Part shown: one piece after another, positions 11,740 to 23,460 of the stretch
How the letters are laid out: every line of letters starts with the position of its first letter
Numbering within the stretch: the first letter of the stretch is position 1
From: Lepidonotus clava
Taxonomy: Eukaryota; Annelida; Polychaeta; Phyllodocida; Polynoidae
Direction of reading: 5' to 3'
NCBI GenBank assembly: GCA_936440205.1
Contig: OW387136.1
Location: 17,952,788-18,016,787 of the forward strand
Length of the DNA: 64,000 bases
The notes under the pieces: model-generated
Databases searched by the model: none
Told to the model about the DNA's origin: nothing
Seen by the model: only the letters and a program-made list of their open reading frames with translations
Translations under genes and position numbers: made by a program

Positions 11740-14090
11740 TCACCCCAGGCCCGGCAGGTTAGACGTTAGCTCCCCCACCCTTACCGGGAGACAGGCAGAT
11801 TACGCCCGCCTGCCTGCAGCCAAAAAGAAGCGCCGGCGTCGATAATGCTTTATGAATTGTTAACAGCAGGTGGGCGGGTGGGGCGCGGCGGGCCGTGGAG
11901 GAGGAGGGGGTAGGTTGGTAATAGCCCCCACCCTGGAGGAGCCGTCAGCCGGCTACAGGAGGAGTGGGGTAGGTGTTCACTGACTCTGTGATAGTGTCAC
12001 CTGGGTTTGCCACCTGGATGGGCAGGGATGGACGCTTAACAGGTCGGAGGCGTCTAAGTATCCTCCCGGCTGGAAGGACCCCTGAGGACACCCCCTACCC
12101 TCTCTGAAGCCCACCAGTTGCCGGCCTGGTATACCAGATGGTGATGATATTGCACCCTGGAGTTGCTCCGATCCCCTTCACTTCACGCTCTCGGCGAGCA
12201 ATCTGAGCCACTCATGGTTTAATAATACCCACCAGAGAGACCGCTCCCTCCCTCCTCCACCACCTACACTCTGCCTCCCAGTCCAGTGCGCAGTGGTCAG
12301 CTACAGCTACCACTACCAGGTCGTAAAGATCACTAGGAGCACTTGGTGTCTGAGAGGGCTCCAACCACTGTGTCCCCTGCTCTGCTCCACCCCACCCACT
12401 CCGCCTGTTAGAGCACACCCTCCCGCCCCGCCGCCCGCCCCGCCTCTTATTATTCCCCCGGTGAGCGCTCCCCTCCACACCCGAGTTGCTCCCTAATGTA
12501 TTCGAGGCGTTGTGTAGATCCACGGCTCCCGGCGTGAGTGAGGTCTGGATCCTGGGCCGGATTGATTCAAGTGTGAGCCTGTTGAGAGGGACTCCCTCCT
12601 AGCCCCCCTACCCCTTACCGCTGGGAGCCCACTGCTCGTTTGTCGGTCCGCTGACCGAGTAGTGGTGGTGGGTTTGGTGTTGGATGGGCGCTGTCCGGGG
12701 CTTCAAGGCAATCTGGTAGGCCGACTGACTCCTCCCGCCTCCTTATACCGACACGGGCGGCCGTAATGGTAGCACTGGCACCTGTGGGCGCCGGGCCAAG
12801 TGAGTAGACACCAGCGACGGACCACTTTAAGTTGGATCTGCTCACCTCTGACTCCCACTGTCCCGCGAGCAGCTCAAGACACAAAGCCACACTTCGGAGA
12901 AGGCCGCTGACTGTTGCCCTGTCCCCGCCGGCCGGCCGGGTCACCAGCTGGGTCCCCCGCGCCCACCGCAGGAGCTGCTCGCCCGACTGCTCACTCACGT
13001 AGCGTGACAGATGCAGCGAGCTGCTCACTTGGTGATGGATACATCCAGACCGGCTCTGGCCGTCAGCAGGCGCGGCAGTGGGTACTAGTGCAGGGAGCAC
13101 GCACGCATTCGTACACACCAGTCACGCGCATCCTATATAGTAGCTGGCCGCATCCACAGGTGAACACTCACATGGATTATAGTGTGTTTCTTCTATATGT
13201 ATTGGAGCAACTCAAGACATCTATATTTAGCACACCTTCTGTGATTTCTTTTTCATAATGGCTTCAGCAGTGGCTTCTGGTACAACATTTAAGTCTGTAC
13301 CTCTATGGATGTAGATACCCACCTGTCTGTTTATATAAGCCACGCTCATCATTTCATTCAAACCACAATTTGTAACCAGGAAGGATACGTGTGTTTCTAT
13401 CAGAGGACCATTGGATAATATCGAGTCGTTTGCATCGAACTGGCTTCAGATCTGGCTTCTGTGACAACCCCTCCCTTACCCCACCTCCCCGACTTGGCGC
13501 TGTCACAAGCGTCAGTCCTTTAGTGTACCCAATTTGGCCGCACTTCCTGCCTCCTCCTGTAGGTCCCCCAATCCCTCCCCTATCTCCAGCACTCCCTCCT
13601 AGGCCTATAGTCCTCCCTGTCCTCCAGGCCTGATGACCGGCCGCACAGGGCTATGTCACCAAGCAGGCCGGCCGCGCCACCAGTGACCAGCGTCCCGTTA
13701 GGTCCAGGAGAGGGGTGTGGTGAGTGTGTCGCATGCCGCGCGTGGAGCAGTGTGTAAGTTGGTGACTGAGTCACTCACTCACTGGAGCACCTCCGGAGCA
13801 GCTGCTGGTGCAGGAGTAGGAGTACGAGCAATACGGACAGGAGGTGGATAAGAAGGCCAGGCAGGGGGGCAGGTGAGACCGGCAGCAGGTACGGCAGGAG
13901 GTGGCAGCAACCCTCCGTTCCCCCTACTCACCTCTCCTCCCCTGCCACCCCTCCTCCCCGAATAACCCCCACCTCCCAGGTAGGCGGGTGAGCCGGCCGC
14001 CGCCTCCTCCAGTGTCCGGCGGCAGGCCGGGCTCGCTGTGGCCTAAGCGTGGCACCCTCTATCCCAACCCCTCTCCACATCCCATCGGGA
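11740..14090 (+). promoter_or_regulatory. CpG-rich island: promoter/5' UTR of the gene starting at 14091
   Basis: GC content rises sharply from about 11740 and CpG becomes frequent (for example GCGCCGGCG near 11830, and runs of CG around 12900-13060 and 13650-13740), against an AT-rich, CpG-poor background. The rise ends at the first coding exon at 14091-14510. This is the usual layout of a CpG-type promoter with a long 5' UTR. I cannot place the start site; no strong TATA box stands near the exon. Several GAGCAGCTG/AGCTGCTC words sit here (about 12972, 13018, 13796). Antisense frames of 60-180 codons across the island are open mainly because GC-rich DNA has few stop codons. Confidence 0.6.
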
Positions 14091-14510
14091 ATGTCGGACC
14101 TAATGCTGGGCTGCATCAACCCGTCGGACGATGATAACCTGGACGCCCACAGCACGACGAGCAACTCGCAGCCAGGGCCGCCCAACCAGTACAATGCCTC
14201 GTCGTCGGCCAGCGCGTCGGCCTCCTCCACGCCCCAGCGGCTGCGCGGCGAGCCCGTACAGCGGACTAACAGTGTCACGGAGATGCTGGCCGATACGCTC
14301 AAGTACCTGGCCGGCACTCCGACAAGAAAGTTCACCGAGGCCACCGGGATTACCGTCAACCTTGGATCTATTACGAGTACGCCGACCAAGAAGCAGGCAG
14401 CAGGGGGCGCGGAGTGCAGCCCCATCCGCCGCGTGTCGTCGTCAGTCTCCAACAGCCCCACGCGCAGGGTGCTGTCCCAGCAGTCCAGCCTCGTCAGCTA
14501 CTCCAGTCTG
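14091..14510 (+). CDS. First coding exon of an unrecognised serine/threonine-rich protein (partial gene)
   Basis: The ATG at 14091 (context GGGAATGTCGG) opens a 140-codon frame ending exactly at a strong donor, CTG|GTGAGC, at 14510/14511. The exon therefore ends in phase 0. The same frame is open a little upstream, but only with non-ATG codons. The protein begins MSDLMLGCINPSDDDN and is acidic at first. A disordered Ser/Ala/Gln/Asn-rich stretch follows (about residues 17-48), then a likely helical segment SVTEMLADTLKYLAG (about 61-75). The C-terminal part is basic, with repeated Ser/Thr-Pro and RRVS/RRVLS sites suited to proline-directed kinases and basophilic kinases such as PKA. Codons are GC3-rich like the surrounding island, and the frame becomes AT-rich and untenable just past 14510, which supports the exon end. 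I do not recognise the family. A regulatory or signalling protein is plausible from the disorder and phosphosite pattern, but this is inference. Later exons were not found in the window. Confidence 0.7.
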
Positions 14511-16538
14511 GTGAGCTGCCCGGGCACCATGCATCCCTTTTATTACTTATTTTGTGCTGCTTTCTATCTTAGGTCAATTAAGCAGGCCTGCCAACATGTT
14601 CATTTCCCCAGGTGTGCCCGGCACATGCTATACAAACAAAAACCAGATAGCTCGTTATCTAAGCCGTACACTTTTGATAGTCACAGATTAAAACTTTCTG
14701 TAGAACACTTCAAATTGATGGAAAATAAACACTCATGAGATATGGATGTAATTATATTAGGCTCGAATGAAAACTAAATAAATATTTCGTTGGATTCTAA
14801 GAGATTTAGTAAAGTAGGACGTGACAGATGCAATTTCTTGCATTCTTATGAAAGAAGGTCTATCTAGTTTTATTTCGTGATCGGCTAAGCAAAAGAGTAG
14901 ATTCTAATCCCTGTAGGGTACATATTGAACGGGAGCTAAAATGCAGTACTGCACCTTTAAATGCAGTACGGTTGGACGGCTTGTGACAAAAAGCCAGATG
15001 TGGATTCCCCATCGTACAACATGTATCCTATTAATATTGATAATAATATGACACTTTACGTTACCTTGTGAAGCTCACACTTGTGCCGCCCATCTCCCAA
15101 AAGGAGCACACAAGATACCTTCTGATACCTTCTGATTTAATTACATCTCATTACCTTGGCCTTACAGTCAGTCTACCTGAGCAGCCTTCTGCATCCAATG
15201 AATTTCCTGAAGGGATATTACAAACAAGACAAAATACCACTTTGGTCAGGTTTTATTTAAATTTGCTTTCCGGACAAGTGAGCCAACACCCTGCATCAAT
15301 CAAAACAATGTCAAGACCATCTGTATCTGTATATAGTAAAATATCAACCACCTATATTACGCACACTATCCAAGTGGGTTCGGATTGCAATTAGCTTATT
15401 TAAATTCCGGATCTCCTTAGTGCTTCCATCTGCTTTACAGACACAAGTACCTTATCTTCTTGGCTTGCTGATTAGACCCATTATCTCCTCCCTCTTTGCT
15501 CACTTATTGGCATTTACATGTCATCAGGCTTAGAGCTGGCACTCAGTGTCAGGTGCAGGACACCCAGCGTCACACTAATCACCATCTGCTCAATTATTGC
15601 CAAATATTGACACAATTCTGTCATTAAGGCAAAACAGGTCTTCATTTCGATTGATAACCTGATACCCATGAGTAATTGTGCATGGCAGATAAACTTTTTA
15701 TGCAAGAGTTCTGATTTAATTTGTGTCATGTGGCGAAATACAAGGGGAATTTATCAAACAATGCATTAGGGTGGTTTTTTGTAGCAAATTCTTACACTTT
15801 ACTGAGTACATGCTTAGGAACTTGTCCATTATGATTCTAAAAACCTAAGTTCAGGCAAGGTAGGCAGGCCGTCTATAGACTTACATGAGTTCAACTTGTC
15901 CAAGCCTATTCTCCTCCCCTATTCCTCAGTAAAACTACTATTGTGGTTCCAAACCATGTTGCGAAAGTCTTTATTCACTTCTAGATTGAACATTCATCAA
16001 AGTTTCTAAGTAATTATAGGATACAGTTCCTGATTAAGCTTGAGTCTTTTGTAAGAACATAATATAGATAATATATATTATATCTCTGCCGTGTTCCTAT
16101 ATTCTTGTATTCCTCTATGATTGCGATATTCATTTGAGTTCATTAAGGTTATGAACAGACAACCTTTATCATTAGTTCAAAAGGTTAAAATTCTTATTGG
16201 GCTTCCTTAATTTATTCTGTTAATGATTTGACAAATCTCTGATGATGGTCCTCTAAGGACGCATGATGCCTCGGGGATACATTTTAGGGGATTTTTATAT
16301 ACCCCAACAGGTCCTTTGTGGGGAATGATAGCTCAGTTTTATTAAATGATTTTAAGACTTATTGTACATTAGCTTATTTATCATTCTGTGCCATGCCTCT
16401 CTATACAAAATCTATTAAATAACATGGACATTCAAGGAAAGACAATTTTGCATAAAAGATTATGAGTCTGCCAAGTCTATGCTGTTAGATATGCTGTTGC
16501 CGACACATTCATCCAAAAGAGATTAATGTTACTCTGAT
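14511..16538 (+). other. Presumed intron of the 14091 gene, noncoding
   Basis: Starts with the donor GTGAGC and turns AT-rich at once. No coding signal recognised. The last 12-14 bases, (AA)TGTTACTCTGAT ending at 16538, are the left target-site duplication of the LINE that follows. Confidence 0.5.
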
Positions 16539-17770
16539 CTATAGAGACATGTGGTTAGCTTGGAACACTTTTTACAACAAGGATCCAGTTACAGATAAAG
16601 AAATACAAAACGAAATTCTTTGGAATAATGATAGAATCTTAATAGGGAAAAAAGTTGTGAATTGGAATGGATGGCTTAGAGCTGGTATTCTTAAGGTTAC
16701 AGACTTGATCTCTCAACGTGGAGAATTTATGGATCGACATATGATAGAAACTTTTTATGGAATAAAGTGTAACTTTTTACAGGTCATGCAAATCAGAAAT
16801 GCTATTCCATGGATAAGGTCTGGTCCTATTGTTGTTCAGGATGTGTCTTTAAGGGATATATATGTTTACCATGATGGGAAACCCTTAAATGTATTCAGCT
16901 GTTCCCCTAAGCGGTTATATGAAGTCCTTTGTAAAACAACTGATTTACACTACAAAGTTCATGATAAATGGAAAAGAGACTTTCCTGAAAACACTTTTGA
17001 TCTACAGATGTGGAAAATATTGTATAAAATGGCTTTCTTTGCCTCTAGAGAAACTAAGATACAATCCCTTCAATTTAAGATCATACATAGAATTATCCCT
17101 TGTCGTGAATATTTATGTAAAAGGAAAATCATTGAATCACCGGAGTGCCAGTTTTGTGGAGCTGTGGATAGCTTGATTCATTTCTTCCTCACATGCCCAC
17201 TGGTGAAAAGTTTTCTTAGTAGTGTCAAGGGTTGGATTAGAAATGTTCTTGAATATGATTTAGAAGAATTTACTGATAAAGATTATCTCCTTGGTCTAGT
17301 GGGAGGTGAGGAAAGGGCAAAAACTGTCAATTATATTTTTCTGTGGGTTAAGTTTTATATATACAGGCAGCGTCTTTTTCATAATGGCTTTCTTGATTTG
17401 TATCAATGGATATATGAATTACGATGTAAACTTGCAGTTGAGTGTTATATAAATCAGATGGAAGACAGAGAAAAAAGAAAAATTCCTTGTAAAGACTTAA
17501 TATCTAAGATACATGGTAATTTTGGTTGAGTGTAGAACTCTTAAATCTTTCAAAAGTTTTGTGTGTGGATAGTTTAAGAAAATATGCAGTTTGTTTGATT
17601 TGTGTTCTTTACCCATTTCAAAACTCTGGAAAAAGAATACAAGGATAATTACTTCAAATGATGACAATGATTTGATTTCAGAGTACAAAAAAAATGTAGC
17701 AGAGATTAAGCACTGTATTGTCTGTTCTTGAAATAAAAGGAGCTCTGCTCAATTGAAAAAAAAAAAAAAA
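16539..17770 (+). mobile_element. 5'-truncated LINE (L1/Tx1-like) with poly(A) tail
   Basis: A 1.2-kb insertion bounded by a target-site duplication TGTTACTCTGAT (16527-16538 and 17771-17782), up to 14 bp if the shared leading AA is counted. It holds the 3' part of a LINE ORF2, a 3' UTR of about 220 bp, a polyadenylation signal AATAAA near 17731 and a poly(A) tail of about 15 A at 17756-17770. Truncation at the 5' side plus poly(A) plus duplication is the signature of target-primed reverse transcription. The remaining ORF is open throughout, so the insertion is fairly recent. It cannot move by itself because the endonuclease and reverse transcriptase are missing. Confidence 0.93.
16540..17529 (+). 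CDS. LINE ORF2 C-terminal fragment
   Basis: Open frame from the truncation point to the stop at 17527-17529; the first ATG is at 16549 (326 codons from there). It matches the region after the reverse transcriptase in L1/Tx1-clade ORF2 proteins: a helical segment around WKILYKMAFFASRETKIQSL, then the C-terminal zinc-knuckle-like block CQFCGAVDSLIHFFLTCPLV (C-x2-C-x8-H-x4-C), then a basic tail. The reverse transcriptase YxDD box and the endonuclease are absent. The ATG is internal to the ancestral protein and probably not a used start. Clade assignment rests on general resemblance by eye; L1-like is likely, the exact family is not known. Confidence 0.85.
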   Translation, partial: YRDMWLAWNTFYNKDPVTDKEIQNEILWNNDRILIGKKVVNWNGWLRAGILKVTDLISQRGEFMDRHMIETFYGIKCNFLQVMQIRNAIPWIRSGPIVVQDVSLRDIYVYHDGKPLNVFSCSPKRLYEVLCKTTDLHYKVHDKWKRDFPENTFDLQMWKILYKMAFFASRETKIQSLQFKIIHRIIPCREYLCKRKIIESPECQFCGAVDSLIHFFLTCPLVKSFLSSVKGWIRNVLEYDLEEFTDKDYLLGLVGGEERAKTVNYIFLWVKFYIYRQRLFHNGFLDLYQWIYELRCKLAVECYINQMEDREKRKIPCKDLISKIHGNFG

Positions 17771-17782
17771 TGTTACTCTGAT

Positions 17783-19373
17783 ACTCGCGACAAGGGCACT
17801 CTGTTTTCCAAAGTAATTCAAACCAGGCAATATTGCCATTGATATGAGATGGACGGATACGACAAGGTCCCATACATAACCACGCCAAAACCGTTTTAAA
17901 AAATGAATCAATTTTACAATACACCAACCTGTCTGAGACCATCTTCGATCATACGTCCGTATTTCTAACTGATACCTTTAATGAGTATGGTATGAATAGA
18001 TGTTAGGTTATTTCTTATTAAAAACAAACTATTTCATGAAAACATTAAAGCTGTTCAACAGTGACTCATGTTTGATTCTAGTTTTCAAAGCCAAATTGAA
18101 AGGGTTTTGCTTTGTTACTTTACTTCTCTACCTCAAACGAAAATTGTGATTCCCTTTGAAACTTCCAGTAGTACTAAAAAGTTTTAACTTTATTCAAAAT
18201 GTCACTTTATGAGTCAGTAGACTCATTTGAGACACCATTTGAGTCTGACCAAATACCATACTGAAGTGACCCCTGTCAAAGGATAGGAAGCATTTCTTCA
18301 CAGATACAATTTCAAGTTAAGTGGCATAACTAGGTAATCGCCTATCCAGGGTCGTCTCTGCCCAGACGATATGATCCTTCACATTAGAGGAGACCTTTTA
18401 CTATATTGCCTCAGGGCCAATTTTGTCACAGCAGCTAATGCGACGGGGGTCGTCGTAACGTAGTGGTAACGCACAGAACAGTGTGATAGGCCTAGGTAAG
18501 GCTAAATAGGCCCAGGTAAGACTAATGTTACCGTGTTCTCCTCTGTACCCCCAGGCTTTACTGGTAATCAGCCAATCACAAACCATGCCGTGTTGCGCCC
18601 TTTCTACGAGGCATTAGACTTAAAACAACCTTTACTACTGGTACAAAGAGTCGATAACACCATCAAGGTAATAGGGCTTCTCTTTAACAGACCTCAATGA
18701 TTGACTACGCTACCTGCAGTTAACGGTGATCTAGTGTAGTGTTGTGTTCAAGCTAGAGTTACCTAATACGACAGTGTCACCGTCGATTACATGATCATAC
18801 AACCGGTGTAATTGTAAGTATGCATAAACTTATATAACGCTAGCATAACCAGGGATCAGTCCGCTCATGTCGGCCAAAGACAAAAACAGTTATGACCAAA
18901 TGTCTGATATGTTTTTGGACGTTCAAACGTGCCCTAAATAACGTATTGCTTTGACCAACTCATGGAGGGCATGATTTTATATGAAAAAGTGCCCTCCCAA
19001 AATTAATGTGTTATCCATTATACAATTAGAGACAACATGAGTCAATCTAAAAGTTCGGATAATCAGAGCACTTATATATGTTAACAGGTGTATGCCATTA
19101 GATGTTTTATTGCAGTTTGGGACTCTGTGAAGTAAAGCTTCAAGTGAGCATACTAAAAAATGTCCCAGACACCTGACTTTTGACCTCTGTGTCGCAGTGT
19201 GGTAGTCAAAAGAAGTAGACAAAGCTATCTATTGCACTGAGGCAACACTCAGTCAGCAGCAGGAGTTAATACATTTTCTGTAACATCCCAGAAGGTTCTA
19301 AAGACGAAGCAGAACATCACAAAACGTTATTAGAACGTCGCCGAATTTGGCCGTTACTCAGCACTACTCAAAG
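17783..19373. other. Noncoding, no firm feature
   Basis: AT-rich noncoding DNA. Around 18440-18475 a stretch (AACGTAGTGGTAACGCAC) resembles the D-arm/A box of a tRNA-derived SINE, but no B box follows, so it is not called. Confidence 0.45.
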
Positions 19374-19566
19374 CATCAGTCCCAATATCAATATTGGTGG
19401 GCAGCCGTATTTTGTGACTCCTAGACACCTTACCCACTACAATTATTATACATCAATCCCAATATCAAATGGTGGACAGCCGTATTTTGTGACTCCAAGA
19501 CACCTTACCCACTACGAGTGTTATACATCAGTCCCAATATCAAATGGTCGGCAGCCTTGTTTTGTG
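19374..19566. repeat. Three tandem copies of a ~76-bp repeat
   Basis: The phrase CATCAGTCCCAATATCAA..GCAGCCGTATTTTGTGACTCC..ACACCTTACCCACTAC recurs at 19374, 19451 and 19526. The third copy decays after about 40 bp. No coding content. Confidence 0.85.
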
Positions 19567-20220
19567 GCCAGGTTACCCTCGCCTCCTTAAAGGCCTATTT
19601 TCCTATAGTAAGTCATGTTGTCATTAACCACCCTGGAGGACTGAAATATCGCAGGCTTTGACCGGGAGTATTGTTTTCTGCTACAGCATAAGAAGTCTTT
19701 GAGCTGAGGTCTGTAAATAGAATCCAAGAATAGTTCAATAAAAAGAAATAATGAAAGTCGACTATTGGATAGTGTAAAAAAAAAAAAAAAACAGGTGTCT
19801 GTCGTCTCTATAGCATGTACACGGTTTTTGGTTTAAAAAACCCACAGGAGTCTATTAAGCATGTGTCTTAATGAGAAAGTATCTATTTCGGAGCTCTTAC
19901 AAATGTCACCCGGCAGTGGCTCATTTCACAGTCTAATCGGAAATCATGAACGTTCAAAAAAGAAACGAGGATGGTCGTCCCGTTTACCTCTTCTTTTTTT
20001 CTATTGGAGATCGATTTAAAAGGCCATCTAAAACAAAGCAGGCCTCCTGGGTAGGGGTGGGTTCCGGGGAGAAAATAATGAGGTACCTATTGAAAAATAG
20101 GTGCATCTGGACCCAAATCTATATCCCAATTTCTAACCATTGTAAAGAACCTCCCTATTTGATGTTTATGTTTTTGCTTAGGTCAATTGGCGAATGGGGT
20201 CATTATTGATGGGATCAGGG
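19567..20220. other. Noncoding with a poly(A) run
   Basis: Noncoding sequence. A run of 16 A at 19776-19791 could be the tail of an old retroposed sequence, but I find no matching target-site duplication or recognisable body. Confidence 0.4.
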
Positions 20221-20227
20221 TGGTGTT

Positions 20228-20396
20228 GGTACCATTCGTTGGCATTTGCACCCCATGGGTTCGAGTCCCATGAGGTGCAGTATGGAAAATAGGACATTTG
20301 GATGACCCCTGCATGGAATTCTGCCCAAATGCTCCACAAGACAACAATATGAGACAAGACACACTGTTTGAATTGTTCCCATATAAATAAAAAAAA
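20228..20396 (+). mobile_element. Possible tRNA-derived SINE
   Basis: GGTTCGAGTCC at about 20248-20258 matches the Pol III B-box consensus GGTTCGANTCC and sits in a T-arm-like hairpin (ATGGG / CCCAT around the loop TTCGAGT, extended by an outer GCACC / GGTGC stem). About 130 bp of unrelated body follow, ending in an A-rich tail (ATAAATAAAAAAAA). The 7-bp TGGTGTT occurs just before (20221-20227) and just after (20397-20403) and may be the target-site duplication. A clear A box is missing, so the tRNA head is partial or decayed. It could also be a chance hairpin. Confidence 0.4.
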
Positions 20397-20403
20397 TGGT
20401 GTT

Positions 20404-22495
20404 ATGCTTTGTCGGTTGGATGATGAGGACCTAAAAGACCCAAATTGGGTGAATTTAACTTTGGGAATTGGCTTAAAATGTTCAACATGCAATGCTTGTA
20501 TCATTTCACTCCCTGACTAAATGGCGACTTAAATGTTTATGATAAGCATCTACAGTGTAAAAGAAGGGCTGAGCACAGCCTAGAATGGGTCAGTTTACAT
20601 GGAATATAAAGATCACCGCCAAAAACGTGGCTCCATGGTTAAACATGGTTAGTAGTAGTCTGATGCCCTACATTTTGGGCGGTATGATTATAAAGGGATA
20701 CAGCAGAGATAGCTATTTCTAAGGGATGTTATAGTAGTGTAGGAATATTGATTTACACCGGGTATAGTGATGAGGCGTGAAGTAGGGCATTCACCGCCCA
20801 CTGCCCACTGCCTACCTCTAATCCCGCTCCCCAAGTCACGAATAACACCTGATGTACCAGGTACTGATTTCCCCTGTCGAATGAGGCCTCTAGTCCTACT
20901 GGCATAGGTAAAAACCAACCCACAACTTAACCCACCTGCTTTCGATACCTAAAACCCCCAAGTACAGTATTAGGTACGGCAGAGCATGAGTGAGTTTGAG
21001 GTATTTCTTTTCCATTATCAAACTAGAAAAAGCTACAAAGACTTGCCATTTTCACTGAGGAAATATGGAAACCCAAAAAACTATGGTTTTATATGCAAAC
21101 ATAATTCTGAAAAGAGGTAATTACTTTTTTTTGAAAAGTAATGATCTAATGTCATATCTCCTTTTGCAAATTATGATAAGATTGAAAACAAATTAACAAT
21201 TAGCCTATTCATCAACCATGGACGCAGACTTCTTGTCCACCCTTAAAACACCTGCTAAGCGGTGGCTTTACATCATAGCGGTTCCCCAATCCATTACTGC
21301 CACCGTTGGTGTATGGTGCACTTCCAAGGCTTCTGACGTGTGGACGTTTTTTTTGGGTCTGGTTTGGCTGGGTGATAAACGAGAGAATCCGTGTCTGTCC
21401 GTATGAGCGTAAACCGTCTCACTACGACCGACTCCCCGCCGCTTGTTACACGGGCAAAATGCCGTGTTCCGTCCGGTCAGCCCACCCCACCTTCCGGCCC
21501 CAGCTGGGTAGGAGGGGCTAAGTGTTGACCAGCTATTTGTAGGGATTTTACAAAAGAAAGTGCATGTTCTGTAAGGGTGTTTTAGTATTGAGCGAAAGAA
21601 TATTCCCAAAATGTGTCCAAAATGGTTCAGGGTGTCGTTCTTCTATTCTTGCTAGCATATGTCTACAAGGCTTTACAGGGCTGTGGTTGTGAGGAATAAA
21701 AGTGAAAAATAATATTTCCCGTTTTCCAGCTCATTCAGATCTCTTTCAATCAATGATCTAAATTAAGCATATCAATAGAAAGTATGTGGTTCATTGTTAG
21801 ATAATAATTATAGCATGATATACAAAAGGTCAGATGTCCGGCCGGTTATCCCCACCAAAAGACCCCTCTCCCCGTCCACAGCCTTACCTACTCATCAAAA
21901 GTCACTGAAGAGCTGTTTGATTTAGTGGCTTTCCTAGTTGAGTATTCTGTATGACTTTGTGTTTAGCTGCTTTCAAATACAATAAAAAACCAGTAGTTGC
22001 AGTATTTATATATTTACCACGAAGGTGTACACTATAGCTCGTAGTAAGGTTGAAATGAAATAAGCGTTTTTGATCCCAACGCTAGTGGAAGCTTGAGCAT
22101 GTCACACTGATTGACCGTATACGTAGGCGTCGGGGTCATAGTTAGAGAAGCGAGAGAAAGTTCCAACATTGACAGGTAAAGATGCCTTTACATTAAAATT
22201 GTATACGCTCATTGTCCTAGCTAGACGCCACCCACCCACTGAACTGCATGTACAGCACTGTATGAGACGTCGCAGGATGTATGTCTAACTCAGTTTGGTA
22301 TGACTAGTGGGCCAGTAATAGAGGGTAGGCGTTCTGTAATAAAGTTAAGGGTTTTTGATCTTGTTTAAAGTTTAAAATATCAGGATATATTTGATCCATC
22401 ATCGTAGGCGATATGACAAGCAAAGGCCATTGTATATCCCACGGGTGGACTCTTTACTGACCGTTTTACATGCCTCTCTGCAGAAGAAATTATAA
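20404..22495. other. Noncoding, no recognised feature
   Basis: AT-rich noncoding DNA up to the Ty3 element. The last four bases ATAA (22492-22495) are the target-site duplication of that element. Short frames around 21200-21600 show no recognisable protein. Confidence 0.5.
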
Positions 22496-23442
22496 TGTGA
22501 CGTTCTCTGGTAAGTCGGGGTTGCCGATTCTTACGACAGAGGAACGTGGGGGTTGTTCGGGTCTCGGGGCGGACGGGGAATCCGGGCCAAGAACCGAGAT
22601 GTGTTTCTAGAGTCGTGCCTCGCGCACGAGGGGGGGCTGAGCGAATCGATCGGCACTCGATGTCGACGGAGGACTGCGGGGGAGGGAAATTATGGCAGGG
22701 GTACGGGTCGGCCGGGGAACGGTCCACCCCTGAGTTCCGGTCCGCGGGGGCGACGGGCCGACGGTCGCCTATTGTTTGGTAGCGTGGGGCCGAGCACGCC
22801 GCGCCCTCGTCCCCGCGGACTTCGCTCCCTCGTTCCGCTCCCCATGTCTTCGTACCATACTACGCCTCGGTTTCCGGTACTACTTCGGGCCTTCGTGCCC
22901 TACCTCGTTCCCTCGTTCCTCGTTCTTCGGGCCTTCGGGCCCCTTACCCTATGTTTCGACTACCTATCTCGGACTTCGACTGTTTTGTCCTAACTTCGAC
23001 TTAATTACTCTATTCGGCTCATCTTTAGTGGTTGTTTCAGGAAAGAGGACACGTCTGGACACCAGGAGAACTGTTGAAGAACTCTGTTTATTCGGGCCTT
23101 ACCGCCCCTTTATATACTAGAGAGGTCAGCCCTGATTGGCTGCCTTCGGTCACGTGACCTACAATTGACGTCACTTCCGGTTTATATATTCCGTTTCCGG
23201 TTTACATTTCACTTCCGGTTTACATATTTCCGGGTTTCGTTCCATTACGTTTTCGTTATTCGTTCTTTACATATTCGTTATTCGTTCTTTACATATTCGT
23301 TCTTTACATCTATTTCGTTCTTCGTTCTTTACATATTCGTTATTCGTTCTTTACATATTCGTTCTTTACATCTATTTCCATTATTACCTTATTTCTATTA
23401 TTTTAACCTCTATGTATTTTGGCTGAATAGCCGTTCATCACA
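22496..23442 (-). repeat. 3' LTR of the Ty3 element
   Basis: 947 bp, TG...CA on its own strand, and practically identical to the 5' LTR at 35106-36052. The frames of 78-146 codons inside it repeat in every LTR copy because the LTR repeats; they show no protein features. Confidence 0.96.
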
Positions 23443-23460
23443 CCCTCCCGCACCTTCTTG
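23443..23460 (-). other. Polypurine tract of the Ty3 element
   Basis: Directly next to the 3' LTR, the - strand reads AAGAAGGTGCGGGAGGG and then the LTR's TGTGATG. A purine-rich run at this place primes plus-strand DNA synthesis in LTR elements. The same sequence borders the second copy's LTR at 63315. Confidence 0.8.

Noticed and set aside
12615-13118. 167-codon - strand frame in the CpG island
   Set aside because: No recognisable motif; stop codons are rare in such DNA, so an open frame of this length is not evidence.
13928-14461. 177-codon - strand frame
   Set aside because: Antisense shadow of the 14091 exon in GC-rich DNA. The + strand frame has the better start context and a strong donor at its end.
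18440-18480. SINE head with A-box-like AGTGGTAACGC
   Set aside because: No B box downstream, no tail or target duplication.
20240-20290. Complete tRNA gene
   Set aside because: Only a T-arm/B box is present; there is no matching D-arm, anticodon stem or acceptor stem.
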